A stretch of DNA of 64,000 nucleotides, from NCBI GenBank assembly GCA_040218145.1, contig JAVJQK010000085.1, positions 55,779 to 119,778 on the forward strand, written 5' to 3'. The DNA is from Sandaracinaceae bacterium. Its GTDB lineage: Bacteria > Myxococcota_A > Polyangia > Polyangiales > Sandaracinaceae. Of the stretch, positions 41,662 through 52,312 are shown piece by piece. Below the pieces are notes generated by a model. That model saw only the letters and a program-made list of their open reading frames with translations, made no database searches and was not told the DNA's origin. Made by a program: the position numbers and the translations under genes. Within the stretch, counting starts at the first letter, position 1, and each line of letters begins with the position of its first letter.

Positions 41662-42081
41662 GTGAGCGACGAGGAGACTCAGAAGCCGACGCTGCGGCTC
41701 TCCGACTTCACGGCCACGCGCCGGATCGGGCGCCGTTCGGCGCTCGCGGCGCTGGGCGGCCTGACGCTGGGGGCCACGGTGAGCACCGCCCGCGCGCAGA
41801 CCGACTCGGACACCGGCCCCCTGGGCGACGCGGCGGGGCGGGGTCGCACCGGGGCGACCGACGGCGACGAGGGCGCGGGCGCAGACCGGGCGGGGCACGG
41901 CCGACGCCCCCGGAGAGGCTGCAGCGACGCCGACCGCGGACGCTTCGGAGATGCGGCCGGGGAGGGGAGCTGCGGCTGCAGCGACGCCGACCGGGGTCGC
42001 TACCAGGACCCGGAGGGCCGCGGCCGACGCTGTCAGTCGTCGGCCTCGACGGTGGAGAACGCGCCGACCGAGTCGAGGTAG
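41662..42081 (+). CDS. Tat-signal protein with Asp/Gly/Arg-rich repeats
   Basis: The 139-residue product starts at GTG and has a twin-arginine signal (RRIGRRSALAALGGLTLGATV) ending in an AxA site (ARAQ). The mature part is a low-complexity run of Asp, Gly and Arg with repeats such as SDTGPLGDAAGRGR, CSDADRGRFGDAAGEG and CSDADRGRYQDPEGRGR. Spaced Asp suggests metal binding. Using the Tat route is unusual for a small repetitive protein. The 3' end overlaps the convergent kinase gene by 49 bases. Function unknown. Confidence 0.6.
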   Translation: MSDEETQKPTLRLSDFTATRRIGRRSALAALGGLTLGATVSTARAQTDSDTGPLGDAAGRGRTGATDGDEGAGADRAGHGRRPRRGCSDADRGRFGDAAGEGSCGCSDADRGRYQDPEGRGRRCQSSASTVENAPTESR

Positions 42082-43715
42082 AGGTTGCGGCGGCCGCGGT
42101 TCTTGATCCGCACGTAGCGGATGCGCGAGATCTCGAACTGATCGGCGTCGAGCCCGAGGGTGCCCACCAGCTCCGAGCCGACGGTGGTGTACTGGTTCCG
42201 CGCCACGCCGACGTCGGCCCGGTAGGGGTCGGAGCGCGCGTCGTCGATGACGATCCAGACGTCGGGCTGGCTCGTGCCGTCGGTGGCGATGCGCGTGCCG
42301 GCCGCGATCTCGAGCACGATGGTCCCCTGCGGCTGGATCACGGCGTAGCGCCCGTCTGGCGGCCCGAGGGCGAGGGCGGCGTCCCGCACGCGACGCTGGA
42401 AGTGCACGATGTGGGTGTGCTCGGTCGGCGTCCGCGGCCCCGCGTCGAGCGGGCCGGCGTCCTGCCCCGCGTCGATCGGCGGCGTCCCTGCGTCGGCCGG
42501 CTCGGGCCCGCCGAAGAGGCGCTCGCGGAGCAGGAAGCCCGCCGCGCCGATCCCGACCGCGAAGATCACCGCGCCGATCACGAGCGGGGCGAGGCTCGGT
42601 TTCACGCCCGCCGGGCGCAGCACCTCCGCGCCGCCGATGGGGGTCGCGGGCGAGAGCATGGTGGGCGCGTGCTGGTCGATCGGCGGCACGCTCGGAGGCG
42701 TCGCGTTCGGCCCGCTCGTGGAGGCGCGCCCGTTCATGGTGATCGGCGTGGTCGCGTCGGACCGCCCGAGCAGCGCGTTGGCGAAGGCGCGCATCGACTC
42801 GGGGCGCTCGTCCGGGCGCTTCGCGAGCGCGCTCATCACGGCCTCGTGCACGTGGGCCGGCAGATCCGCCGCCGCCGGCTGCGACGCGAGCGGGGGCGGG
42901 GTGCTCGCGGTGTGCTTGGCCGCCCACTCGAGCGCGCTCGACGCCTCGAAGGGGCGCCGGCCGGCCAGCATCTCGTAGACCATGAGCCCGAGGCTGTAGA
43001 CGTCGCTCCGCGCGTCGATGTCGCCGCCCGCGAGCTGCTCGGGGCTCATGTACTGCGGGGTGCCGATCACCGTGCCCTGCAGGGTCAGCGCGGGACCGGC
43101 CCCGAGCGCCCCCCCTTCGACCGGCCGCTTGGCGATGCCGAAGTCGCAGACCTTCACGAAGTCCGTCTCCCCGCCGCGCGTCGTCAGCAGCACGTTGTCG
43201 GGCTTCAGGTCGCGGTGGATCACCTGCCGCTCGTGCGCCTCCTGCAAGGAGCCGGCGATCTGGCTGACGAGGCGCTCCACGCGCGGCAGCGGCATGGGGC
43301 CGGCGAGGAGCGCGTCGGCGAGGGAGTGCCCCTCGATGTACTCCATCACGATGAAGAGTCGGCCGTCCTCGAGCGCGCCGAAGTCGTGAAACTGGATGGT
43401 GTGCGGGTGGGTGAGTCCGACCACCACCTCGCACTCCCCGTAGAACCTCTGGCGCAGGGTCTCGTCGCGCGAGTGCTTCTCGTGCAGGACCTTGATGGCG
43501 ACCTCGCGGGAGGCCGGGCCCATCTGCTGCTCGCCGAGGTAGACCCGCCCCATGCCGCCCTCGCCGAGCACGCGCATGACGCGGTAGCGCTCGTGCAGGA
43601 CTCTCCCGACCAGCGGGTCCGCCGCAGGATCGACGGCGAGGGCGGAGCCACATCGCAGACAGAATCGCGCGCCTTCGCGGTTGTCCTGCCCGCAGCTCCC
43701 GCATTGGATGGCCAT
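42033..43715 (-). CDS. Ser/Thr kinase with N-terminal zinc ribbon and extracytoplasmic C-terminal domain
   Basis: The 560-residue protein starts with a zinc ribbon (CGSCGQDNREGARFCLRCG). A Hanks-type kinase (about 42-310) follows: GEGGMGRVYLG, VAIKVLHEKH, HRDLKPDNVLL, DFGIAKRPV, YMSPEQLAGG. A Thr/Pro-rich linker and one membrane helix (LVIGAVIFAVGIGAAGFLL, about 372-390) lead to an Asp/Pro-rich stretch and a C-terminal beta-rich domain (about 430-560, IVLEIAAGTRIATDG, IRYVRIKNRGRRNLYLDSVG). The latter resembles a discoidin-like module. It likely binds an external ligand and signals inside. The active-site motifs are complete. Confidence 0.88.
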   Translation of the reverse strand: MAIQCGSCGQDNREGARFCLRCGSALAVDPAADPLVGRVLHERYRVMRVLGEGGMGRVYLGEQQMGPASREVAIKVLHEKHSRDETLRQRFYGECEVVVGLTHPHTIQFHDFGALEDGRLFIVMEYIEGHSLADALLAGPMPLPRVERLVSQIAGSLQEAHERQVIHRDLKPDNVLLTTRGGETDFVKVCDFGIAKRPVEGGALGAGPALTLQGTVIGTPQYMSPEQLAGGDIDARSDVYSLGLMVYEMLAGRRPFEASSALEWAAKHTASTPPPLASQPAAADLPAHVHEAVMSALAKRPDERPESMRAFANALLGRSDATTPITMNGRASTSGPNATPPSVPPIDQHAPTMLSPATPIGGAEVLRPAGVKPSLAPLVIGAVIFAVGIGAAGFLLRERLFGGPEPADAGTPPIDAGQDAGPLDAGPRTPTEHTHIVHFQRRVRDAALALGPPDGRYAVIQPQGTIVLEIAAGTRIATDGTSQPDVWIVIDDARSDPYRADVGVARNQYTTVGSELVGTLGLDADQFEISRIRYVRIKNRGRRNLYLDSVGAFSTVEADD

Positions 43716-44029
43716 GACCCGAGCGCCGGGATACCACGCAGTCGCGTTTGAAACGATCTGCGTTTCGTGCTTTACTCCACGCGCTGGCGAGGCCTATCGC
43801 TAGCAGTTGTCGTGCCAAGAACCGGGCGAGAGCCTGGCGACGCCGGACCTCGGATGCGGACCATCGATTCTGGTCGCGTCCGCGAGGGCCGCGCGGTCCT
43901 CCCATGGGGGAGTCTACGCCCGACGACGCGAGGGAGGTGTGGCCGTCGGCCCACCTGCCTCGACGTGTATCCGGCCAACGGTCGCGAAAACGGCAATTGG
44001 ACCGACCAATCCGATTCTCAAGGAGCAGA
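43716..44029. other. 314-bp gene-free region upstream of the 44030 gene
   Basis: It lies between the divergent kinase and the conserved gene at 44030. It is less GC-rich near 43745-43795. An imperfect dyad ATTGGACCGACCAAT at 43996-44010 lies 19 bases upstream of the ATG. A strong ribosome site (AAGGAG) follows at 44020-44025. No other gene is credible; the region probably carries the promoter and a leader. Confidence 0.55.
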
Positions 44030-45001
44030 ATGGACAACGCAAGCGATTCGCTCGAGCCTCTGTACACCCACACCAAGCGCCCCGACTGGGGGTACGCCAT
44101 CCTGGCGTGGGAGGGCCGCGAAAAGCGTCGTTACCAGTTCCAGGACGGTCAGCTGCGGACGTTCAAGAAGGGGTGGTACGACCTCCTCGAGCCCGTCGAC
44201 GAGCCCTACGACTCGGCCCGCGACATCGTGCGCGACCTCAAGTCCATGCTCCGCATCGAGCGCGTGCGTCGCGCGCCGGACCCGACGCCCAAGAGCGTCA
44301 ACCGCATCATCAGCTTCGACGACCAGGTCACCATCTTCGAGGCCTTCTACCCGAAGGGCTTCGAGGACGAGAAGTGGATCTCGGACGTGCGCGGCGGCGA
44401 GGGCGTCAACCGCCTCAAGCGTCACCGCTACCCGGCCCACCTCGAAGCGGCCGAGAAGCTCGAGCAGTCCATCGTCGACGGCCTGATGGAGAAGGGCGAC
44501 CACGCCGGGCTCATCGAGCTGTTCAAGGAGGTGCTCAGCTGCACAAACCTGACGACGAGCAAGGACACCGCGTCGCTCCGCAGCCTCCCCGAGGAGCACC
44601 ACGAGGACTTCGCCAACGCGGCCCGCGAGCTGCTCTACGGTGAAGGCCCCTACGAGTCGCGCTTCACGCGGTACGTCGGCATCCTCGGCCGCACCCCGGG
44701 CGAGCGCGTGACCTGGCCGCTGGCCACCGCCGTGCCCGCGCTGGTCCAGCCCGTGCAGCACGTCGCGATCAAGCCCAGCGTGTTCCGCGCGCAGGCCCAG
44801 TGGATGGCGCCGAACCTCCCGTACGACGCCTACCCGACGGCCGACCTCTACAACCGCATGCACAAGATGTCGACGGAGGTCGCGCGTCGGCTCGAGAAGG
44901 CCGGCCACAAGCCGAACGACCTGCTCGACATCTACGACTTCATCTGGACCACGCTTCGCCCGAAGGGCCGCAAGAAGCTGGAAGAGCTCCAGGAGAACTG
45001 A
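44030..45001 (+). CDS. Conserved-looking soluble protein of unknown function, probably highly expressed
   Basis: The 323-residue protein starts at ATG 44030 with AAGGAG four bases upstream. Residues 10-55 (YTHTKRPDWGYAILAWEG, YQFQDGQLRTFKKGWYDLLE) vaguely resemble a small beta domain such as DUF3553. The rest is helical, with HLEAAEKLEQSIVDGLMEKG, EVLSCTNLTTSKDTASLRSL and a C-terminal KMSTEVARRLEKAGHK. No signal peptide. The Lys-rich composition, C-ending codons, strong ribosome site and strong terminator suggest abundant expression. I do not recognise the function. Confidence 0.8.
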   Translation: MDNASDSLEPLYTHTKRPDWGYAILAWEGREKRRYQFQDGQLRTFKKGWYDLLEPVDEPYDSARDIVRDLKSMLRIERVRRAPDPTPKSVNRIISFDDQVTIFEAFYPKGFEDEKWISDVRGGEGVNRLKRHRYPAHLEAAEKLEQSIVDGLMEKGDHAGLIELFKEVLSCTNLTTSKDTASLRSLPEEHHEDFANAARELLYGEGPYESRFTRYVGILGRTPGERVTWPLATAVPALVQPVQHVAIKPSVFRAQAQWMAPNLPYDAYPTADLYNRMHKMSTEVARRLEKAGHKPNDLLDIYDFIWTTLRPKGRKKLEELQEN

Positions 45002-45032
45002 GCCCCTCCGGCGGTCCACGCCAGAGGAGAGA

Positions 45033-45072
45033 GGGAGCGTCCGCGCCGATCTGGGGCGGCGCTCCCTTTTTT
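45033..45072 (+). terminator. Rho-independent terminator
   Basis: GGGAGCG (45033-45039) pairs with CGCTCCC (45060-45066), with further GC pairing inside, and is followed by six T at 45067-45072. It lies 32 bases after the stop of the 44030 gene. It is the clearest classical terminator in the window. Confidence 0.9.
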
Positions 45073-45090
45073 CGTACCCTCACGCCACGC

Positions 45091-45450
45091 ATGCCTCGCC
45101 GCGCGATCCTGCTCCTCGTGACGTGTCTCCTCGTGGGGTGTGGCAGCGCGGTTGCGCCCGCCTCCGCCGCGGAGCGAGCGCAGGTCCCCGTGACGCTCTA
45201 CACCACTCGGTGGTGCCCGGTCTGCGCGCACGCGCGCGGGTGGCTTCGGGCGCGCGGCGTCCCCTTCGTCGAGCGAGACGTGGAGAGCGACCGCGCCGCG
45301 GCCGCCCGCTGGCGCCAGCTGAACCGCGCGGGGACCGTGCCCGTGGCGGACGTCGACGGGCGCGTGCTCGTCGGCTTCGTGCGCGACGAGTGGCGGGAGG
45401 CGCTCGACGCCGCCGCGCATCGACGCGCCGGCCGGGCGTCAGTCCGCTGA
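45091..45450 (+). CDS. Glutaredoxin-like lipoprotein
   Basis: The 119-residue protein has a lipoprotein signal (LLLVTCLLVGC, Cys near residue 17) followed by a glutaredoxin/NrdH-like thioredoxin fold: VTLYTTRWCPVCAHARGWL with the CPVC active site, VPFVERDVESD, and TVPVADVDGRVLVGF with the cis-Pro. Being anchored outside the cytoplasm it would handle disulfides of envelope proteins. It starts 18 bases after the terminator, so it has its own promoter or reads from leak-through. The 3' end overlaps the convergent gene by 12 bases. Confidence 0.85.
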   Translation: MPRRAILLLVTCLLVGCGSAVAPASAAERAQVPVTLYTTRWCPVCAHARGWLRARGVPFVERDVESDRAAAARWRQLNRAGTVPVADVDGRVLVGFVRDEWREALDAAAHRRAGRASVR

Positions 45451-46845
45451 GGGCGCCTGCGGATCCGACAGCCAGGTGCGCCCGAAGTCCTCGCTGATCA
45501 TGATCGCGTCGGGGGACTCGTGGAAGCGCTGCAGCAGCGCGACCGCCTTGCCCGAGCGCAGGGACCGCAGCGCGACCACCTCGCGCACCCGGCGGTTCGC
45601 GTCGATCACCCGGAGCAACACCTCTTCCCCGTCGTCCTCCACGGGGGAGAAGCGTGAGGTCCAGCCCGCCTCCTCGCTCCCGAACAGGCTGAGCGTGCCC
45701 AGCCCCGCGAAGCGCAGGCCCTGGTCCGCGCCGCCGTGGCCCATCGTCACGATGAGCGGAGGCGGCGTCGTCTCCACCCGCGCGAAGGCCAACGTGTCCT
45801 CGGCCAGCCACGCGCTGCCGTCGGTGGGAAAGATGGCGACCCCGCCCGCGACGGCCACGATGTTCGTCGCCGCGTCGACCGTCGTGTCGAGCCGGCCGAG
45901 CTCCGGCTCGGTCGCGTCCGGCGGATAGCGCCCGACGATGCCGCGGTTGCGCGAGTCGATGCCGACCGCCCAGAGGCTTCCGTCCGGGGTCGGCGTGAAG
46001 GCGCTCCAGTAGGTGACCCGGCTCGGGCGCGTCAGCGCGCGCAGGTCCGAGACCTCGCCATCCCACCCGACCGTCTGCACGAACTCGTTGAAGCAGCTGG
46101 CTCGGTTGATGAACCGGGTGTCGCACGGGACGGCGGGGATCGAGCCGCGCCGCACCACGTAGATGTAGTCGGGGAGCGGCCAGACCTCGGTCTGGATGCG
46201 CTCGCGCTCTCGCGGGGGCGCGGTGAGCTCGATCAGCCGCGCGAGCTCGGTGGGCCCGCGACCCTCGATGGGCAGCTGCTGGGCCATCAGCTGTCGCTCC
46301 GTGCGCCGCGCGTTGATCTGCTCGGCCATCACGCGGATCTGTCGCGTCAGCTCGAGGACCGCCTCGCGGCTCTTGGGCATCACCCGTCGGAACCACCGCT
46401 CGGGGTCGGTTTGATCGGGCGGCTGCGCGAGCTGCGCGGGCACGCCGAAGTAGAGCTCGGTCTCGTCGCGCTGCGCGCCCATCATCAGCCGGCCGAGCTC
46501 TTCGCAGCCGCGCGCCGCGTCGGCGGCGAGTCGCGCGAAGCGCTCCCGCTCCTCGCGCGTCGTCGGGTCGTCTTCATCCCGCGTGACCCGCTCCATGCGC
46601 GACATGTGCTCGAGCGCGCGCTCGAGCCCCCAGGCCTCCGGCGCGTCTCCGCGCAGCGAGGCGACGCAGCCGAAGGCGGCGCCCGTGACGTTCTCCACGA
46701 CCACTTCGTTTTGCGCCTCTCGGCGCTGCGAGAGGAAGAACCAGACTCCGCCGGCCATCGCCGCGAGGAACGGGATGCTGACGAAGAGGCCGATCCAGAC
46801 GCGCTTCCGACGTCTGCCGAGAAGGATTTCCTCGTCGCGATCCAT
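45439..46845 (-). CDS. Membrane-anchored extracytoplasmic protein of unknown function
   Basis: The 468-residue protein has a short basic N-terminus (LGRRRKRVW), one membrane helix (IGLFVSIPFLAAMAGGVWFFL) and a large extracytoplasmic part. Residues 80-215 are helical (ALEHMSRMERVTRDEDDP, MPKSREAVLELTRQIRVMAE). From about 225 the region is beta-rich with propeller-like repeats (TYWSAFTPTPDGSLWAVG, VAVAGGVAIFPTDGSAWLAE, ISEDFGRTW). The last resembles a BNR/sialidase-like Asp-box (S-x-D-x-G-x-T-W), here SEDFGRTW. Function unknown. ATG 46845 is chosen over 46923 for the topology. Confidence 0.68.
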   Translation of the reverse strand: MDRDEEILLGRRRKRVWIGLFVSIPFLAAMAGGVWFFLSQRREAQNEVVVENVTGAAFGCVASLRGDAPEAWGLERALEHMSRMERVTRDEDDPTTREERERFARLAADAARGCEELGRLMMGAQRDETELYFGVPAQLAQPPDQTDPERWFRRVMPKSREAVLELTRQIRVMAEQINARRTERQLMAQQLPIEGRGPTELARLIELTAPPRERERIQTEVWPLPDYIYVVRRGSIPAVPCDTRFINRASCFNEFVQTVGWDGEVSDLRALTRPSRVTYWSAFTPTPDGSLWAVGIDSRNRGIVGRYPPDATEPELGRLDTTVDAATNIVAVAGGVAIFPTDGSAWLAEDTLAFARVETTPPPLIVTMGHGGADQGLRFAGLGTLSLFGSEEAGWTSRFSPVEDDGEEVLLRVIDANRRVREVVALRSLRSGKAVALLQRFHESPDAIMISEDFGRTWLSDPQAPSAD

Positions 46846-46921
46846 TCGGCGCGAGAGTATCAGAGCGCATCTCGGAAAGGCGCACCGAGGACGTGCCCAT
46901 GCGGCGTGGCAGACTCCGGGC

Positions 46922-47587
46922 ATGACCGACTCGTTCGAGGTGGAGGGACGCCCGGTGTCCTGGGTCCGCGACGGGGCGCTGCGTGGGCGCCCCTTGGTGG
47001 TGCTCGCGCACGGCGCGGGCGCGCCCTACACGCACCCGTTCATGGTGGGCGCGGCGGAGGGGCTGGCCGCGCGCGGCTGCTGTGTGGTGCGCTTCCATTT
47101 CCCGTACATGGAGGCCGCGCAGCGGGAGGGGAAGAAGAAGGGGCCCGACCCTCAGCGGCGGCTGCTCGCGACCTGGCGCGCGATGCTCGACCGCGCGGTG
47201 GCGATGCGAGGACGCGGGCCGCTCGTGATCGGGGGCAAGAGCATGGGTGGGCGCATGGCGTCGATGCTGCTCGCCGCGGGCGACGCGCCGGAGGCGGTGG
47301 GCGCGGTCTACCTGGGCTACCCGCTGCATCCGCCCGGCAAGCCGGAGAAGCTCCGCGCGGACCACCTCGCCGACGTGCCGGTCCCTCAGCTCTTCGTGCA
47401 GGGCGCCAGGGACAAGCTCTGCGACCCGGCGCGGCTCCGCCCCGTGCTGCGGGAGCTGACGGACGTGGAGCACCTCGAGCTGGAGGGGGCCGACCACTCC
47501 CTCGCCCGATCGCGCAAGGCGCCCATGGCCGGGGCCGACGTCTGGCTCGACGCGGTCGCGGACTTCGTGCGGCGGGTCAGCGCGTGA
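46922..47587 (+). CDS. Alpha/beta hydrolase, KANL3/Tex30-like family
   Basis: A 221-residue soluble protein: LVVLAHGAGAPYTHPFM (oxyanion turn), VVRFHFPYMEAA, the nucleophile elbow IGGKSMGGRMAS, QLFVQGARDKLCDPA with the acid, and LEGADHSLARSRK with the catalytic His. The HGAGAPY and GGKSMGGR motifs match the KANL3/Tex30-like dienelactone-hydrolase relatives found in many bacteria. The substrate is unknown. It diverges from the membrane-anchored gene; the two starts are 76 bases apart. Confidence 0.87.
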   Translation: MTDSFEVEGRPVSWVRDGALRGRPLVVLAHGAGAPYTHPFMVGAAEGLAARGCCVVRFHFPYMEAAQREGKKKGPDPQRRLLATWRAMLDRAVAMRGRGPLVIGGKSMGGRMASMLLAAGDAPEAVGAVYLGYPLHPPGKPEKLRADHLADVPVPQLFVQGARDKLCDPARLRPVLRELTDVEHLELEGADHSLARSRKAPMAGADVWLDAVADFVRRVSA

Positions 47588-48224
47588 CGGAGGCGGGCGC
47601 GTCGAGGCGTCGCCCCAGCCCCGCGGCCTCGGCCGGGAAGGGGAACAGCTCTCGCCCCGCCACGCTCGCGCGCGTGCGCACGCGGCCGTCCCACTCCGCG
47701 AGCGAGAGCAGCTCGCTCGAGCGGCGGACCACGAGCGGGCGGCCCTGCCAGTCCACCAGCACGTTCACCGGCCGACCGCTCGCCGCCGGCCGCCGGCGCG
47801 TGACCACCGCGCTCCCGTCCCAGTCGACGACGAGCCGGACGGTGCGGCCTTCCTCGTCCGGCTGGTACCGGCCTCCTCGAGCGAGCGCGTCGAGCACGCG
47901 GAGTCGGCCCTCGACCTCCGCGCGGTCGGGCGCGTCGGGTCGGCGCTCCAGGTAGCGCTGCAGCGCCTCCACCACGAGCTCGTCCATGCGGAGCCGCTCG
48001 GCGACGGTCGCCACCTCGAGCCACACGGTCGGGTCGGCGCTCAGCTCGGCCGCGACGCGGACGTGCCCGAAGGCCTCCTCGAGCTGGCCGGCGGCCACCG
48101 CCTCGCGCGCTCGCGCTCTCAGTGCCTCGGCGCGCGCTTCGTCCACGGCCTGCGCGTGGGCCACGACGGGGGGCAAGCTCGTGGAGAGACAGGCGAACGC
48201 GACGAAGGTGAGCGCGCGGAGCAT
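47577..48224 (-). CDS. Exported helical-repeat protein of unknown function
   Basis: A 215-residue protein with a Sec signal (MLRALTFVAFACLSTSLPPVVAHAQ, AxA cleavage). A TPR-like helical region (ALRARAREAVAAGQLEEAFG, LVVEALQRYLERRPDAPDRA) leads to a C-terminal beta part with two similar strands, VRLVVDWDGSAVVTRRRP and VNVLVDWQGRPLVVRRSS, an internal duplication. No family is recognised. The ATG at 48224 is used; the upstream ATG would overlap the ligA leader. It converges on the hydrolase gene with an 11-base overlap. Confidence 0.65.
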   Translation of the reverse strand: MLRALTFVAFACLSTSLPPVVAHAQAVDEARAEALRARAREAVAAGQLEEAFGHVRVAAELSADPTVWLEVATVAERLRMDELVVEALQRYLERRPDAPDRAEVEGRLRVLDALARGGRYQPDEEGRTVRLVVDWDGSAVVTRRRPAASGRPVNVLVDWQGRPLVVRRSSELLSLAEWDGRVRTRASVAGRELFPFPAEAAGLGRRLDAPASVTR

Positions 48225-48240
48225 GGTGGAAAGAGCATAG

Positions 48241-51040
<2,800 letters not shown>

Positions 51041-51044
<4 letters not shown>

Positions 51045-51925
51045 TGAGAGGCGTAACCGCGCGGCGTCTCGCGCGTCCGTCGAGCATGCGATGGATCTGC
51101 GTGGTGTTGCTCCTGGGGTGCTCGTCGACCGAGAACGGGGCGTCGCAGACGGCGCGCAGCGAGCCGCCCGCGGCCCAGCCGCCCGCCGATCCGCCCGTCT
51201 CCGAGCCCGTCTCCGAGCGAAGGGCGGCGCCCGCCGAGACCGAGACGGAAGGCGCGGCGTTCGACGTCTCGGGCTGGCAGTCCGTGCTCGACCGCTACGC
51301 GACCGAGGACGGCGGCTTTCGCTACGCCGCGCTGCACGCGAGCGACGCGGACCGCGCGCGGCTGGACGCGTTCGTGCGATCCGTCGGTCAGGCCGAGCCC
51401 GATTCGTGGGCCCGCGACGAGCAGCTCGCGTTCTACATCGACGCCTACAACGCGTTGACGGTCAGCGCGGTGATCGCCCACTGGCCGATCGAGAGCGTGA
51501 TGCGCGTGGAGGGCTTCTTCGACGCGGAGACGCACCAGGTGGCGGGCCGCGCGATGACGCTCAACCAGCTCGAGAACGACGTGATCCGGGGCGACGCCTT
51601 CGCGGAGCCGCGCATCCACTTCGCGGTCAACTGCGCGAGCGTGGGCTGTCCGCCGCTCAGCCGGCAGGCCTACACGGCCGAGAACCTCGAGGCGCAGCTC
51701 GCCGCGCAGACCGAGGCCTTCGTGCGCGCGACCACCGAGGTGAGCGGGCGCCGCGCGCGGCTGAGCCAGATCTTCGAGTGGTTCGCGGCCGACTTCGAGC
51801 CCGCGGGCGGCGTGCGCGCGTTCGTCGCCGATCAGCTCGAGGGGGACGACGCGGACCGCGTGCGCGACCCGCGGACCCGCCTCGCCTACGCGCCCTACGA
51901 CTGGGCCATCAACGCGCGGCGCTGA
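51041..51925 (+). CDS. DUF547 lipoprotein
   Basis: A 294-residue protein with a lipoprotein signal (WICVVLLLGCSS, Cys near residue 27). A Pro/Glu/Ser-rich linker precedes a DUF547 domain: DRYATEDGGFRYAALHASD, LAFYIDAYNALTVSAVIAHW, HFAVNCASVGCPPLSRQAYT, LSQIFEWFAADF and LAYAPYDWAIN. DUF547 proteins are widespread and secreted, with papain-like-fold predictions; the NCASVGCP Cys and conserved His-containing segments could be catalytic, but this is unproved. ATG 51041 overlaps the upstream stop. ATG 51086 is an alternative, nearer the signal core. Confidence 0.87.
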
Positions 51926-52103
51926 GCTCCAGCTCGAGGACGCGCACCGCCTCCGCGAGGGTCTCGCTGACCGAGGCGGCGGCGGAGGGGGAGAGGCGCA
52001 CGGTGACCGGTCCCACGTGCAGGTGCACGTGACCGCCGGGGGCGCGCTCGACCCGCGCGATGGGGCCGAGGGCCAGCTGCGTCGGTTCGGAGCCTGCGAG
52101 CAT
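51909..52103 (-). CDS. Small protein downstream of a Fur-box-like site
   Basis: A 64-residue protein starting at ATG 52103 with GGGAGGA six bases upstream. It is beta-rich at the centre (ARVERAPGGHVHLHVGPVTV) and ends in a helix (SVSETLAEAVRVLELELSAA). The HVHLHV motif has two His on one strand and could bind metal. No family is recognised. The Fur-box-like palindrome lies about 100 bases upstream, so expression may respond to iron (inference). The 3' end overlaps the convergent DUF547 gene by 17 bases. Confidence 0.6.
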   Translation of the reverse strand: MLAGSEPTQLALGPIARVERAPGGHVHLHVGPVTVRLSPSAAASVSETLAEAVRVLELELSAAR

Positions 52104-52205
52104 CGAGTCCTCCCGAAGATGCAGCCCGGCGGAGGTCGGTGAAAGTGAGAGAGGCGCGGCGAGCGACCATTCGCGCGACGGCCAACCGACCTCCGCCGGT
52201 GCGAT

Positions 52206-52224
52206 GAGAATGATATTGATTCTC
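52206..52224. promoter_or_regulatory. Fur-box-like palindrome
   Basis: GAGAATGATATTGATTCTC matches the classical 19-bp Fur consensus (GATAATGATAATCATTATC) at 15 of 19 positions and is palindromic out to TGAG/CTCA at 52205-52225. It stands out as the AT-richest short patch in its surroundings. It lies between the small minus-strand gene (start 52103) and pntA (start 52313), so it could control either or both through iron. Confidence 0.75.
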
Positions 52225-52301
52225 AGTTTCCTGTCAAGCGCCGCTCGCACGAATGCGCGGGACGAAAGGTGTATCCTCGCGCGCGGACGCGAGATCACGG
52301 G

Positions 52302-52306
52302 GGAGG
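52302..52306 (+). promoter_or_regulatory. Shine-Dalgarno that selects an ATT start for pntA
   Basis: GGAGG at 52302-52306 is six bases upstream of ATT at 52313. The codons after the ATT begin the normal PntA N-terminus (RLGVVRES). The only in-frame ATG (52253) would add 20 residues with no family support and has no such site. Confidence 0.6.
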
Positions 52307-52312
52307 TGCGTC

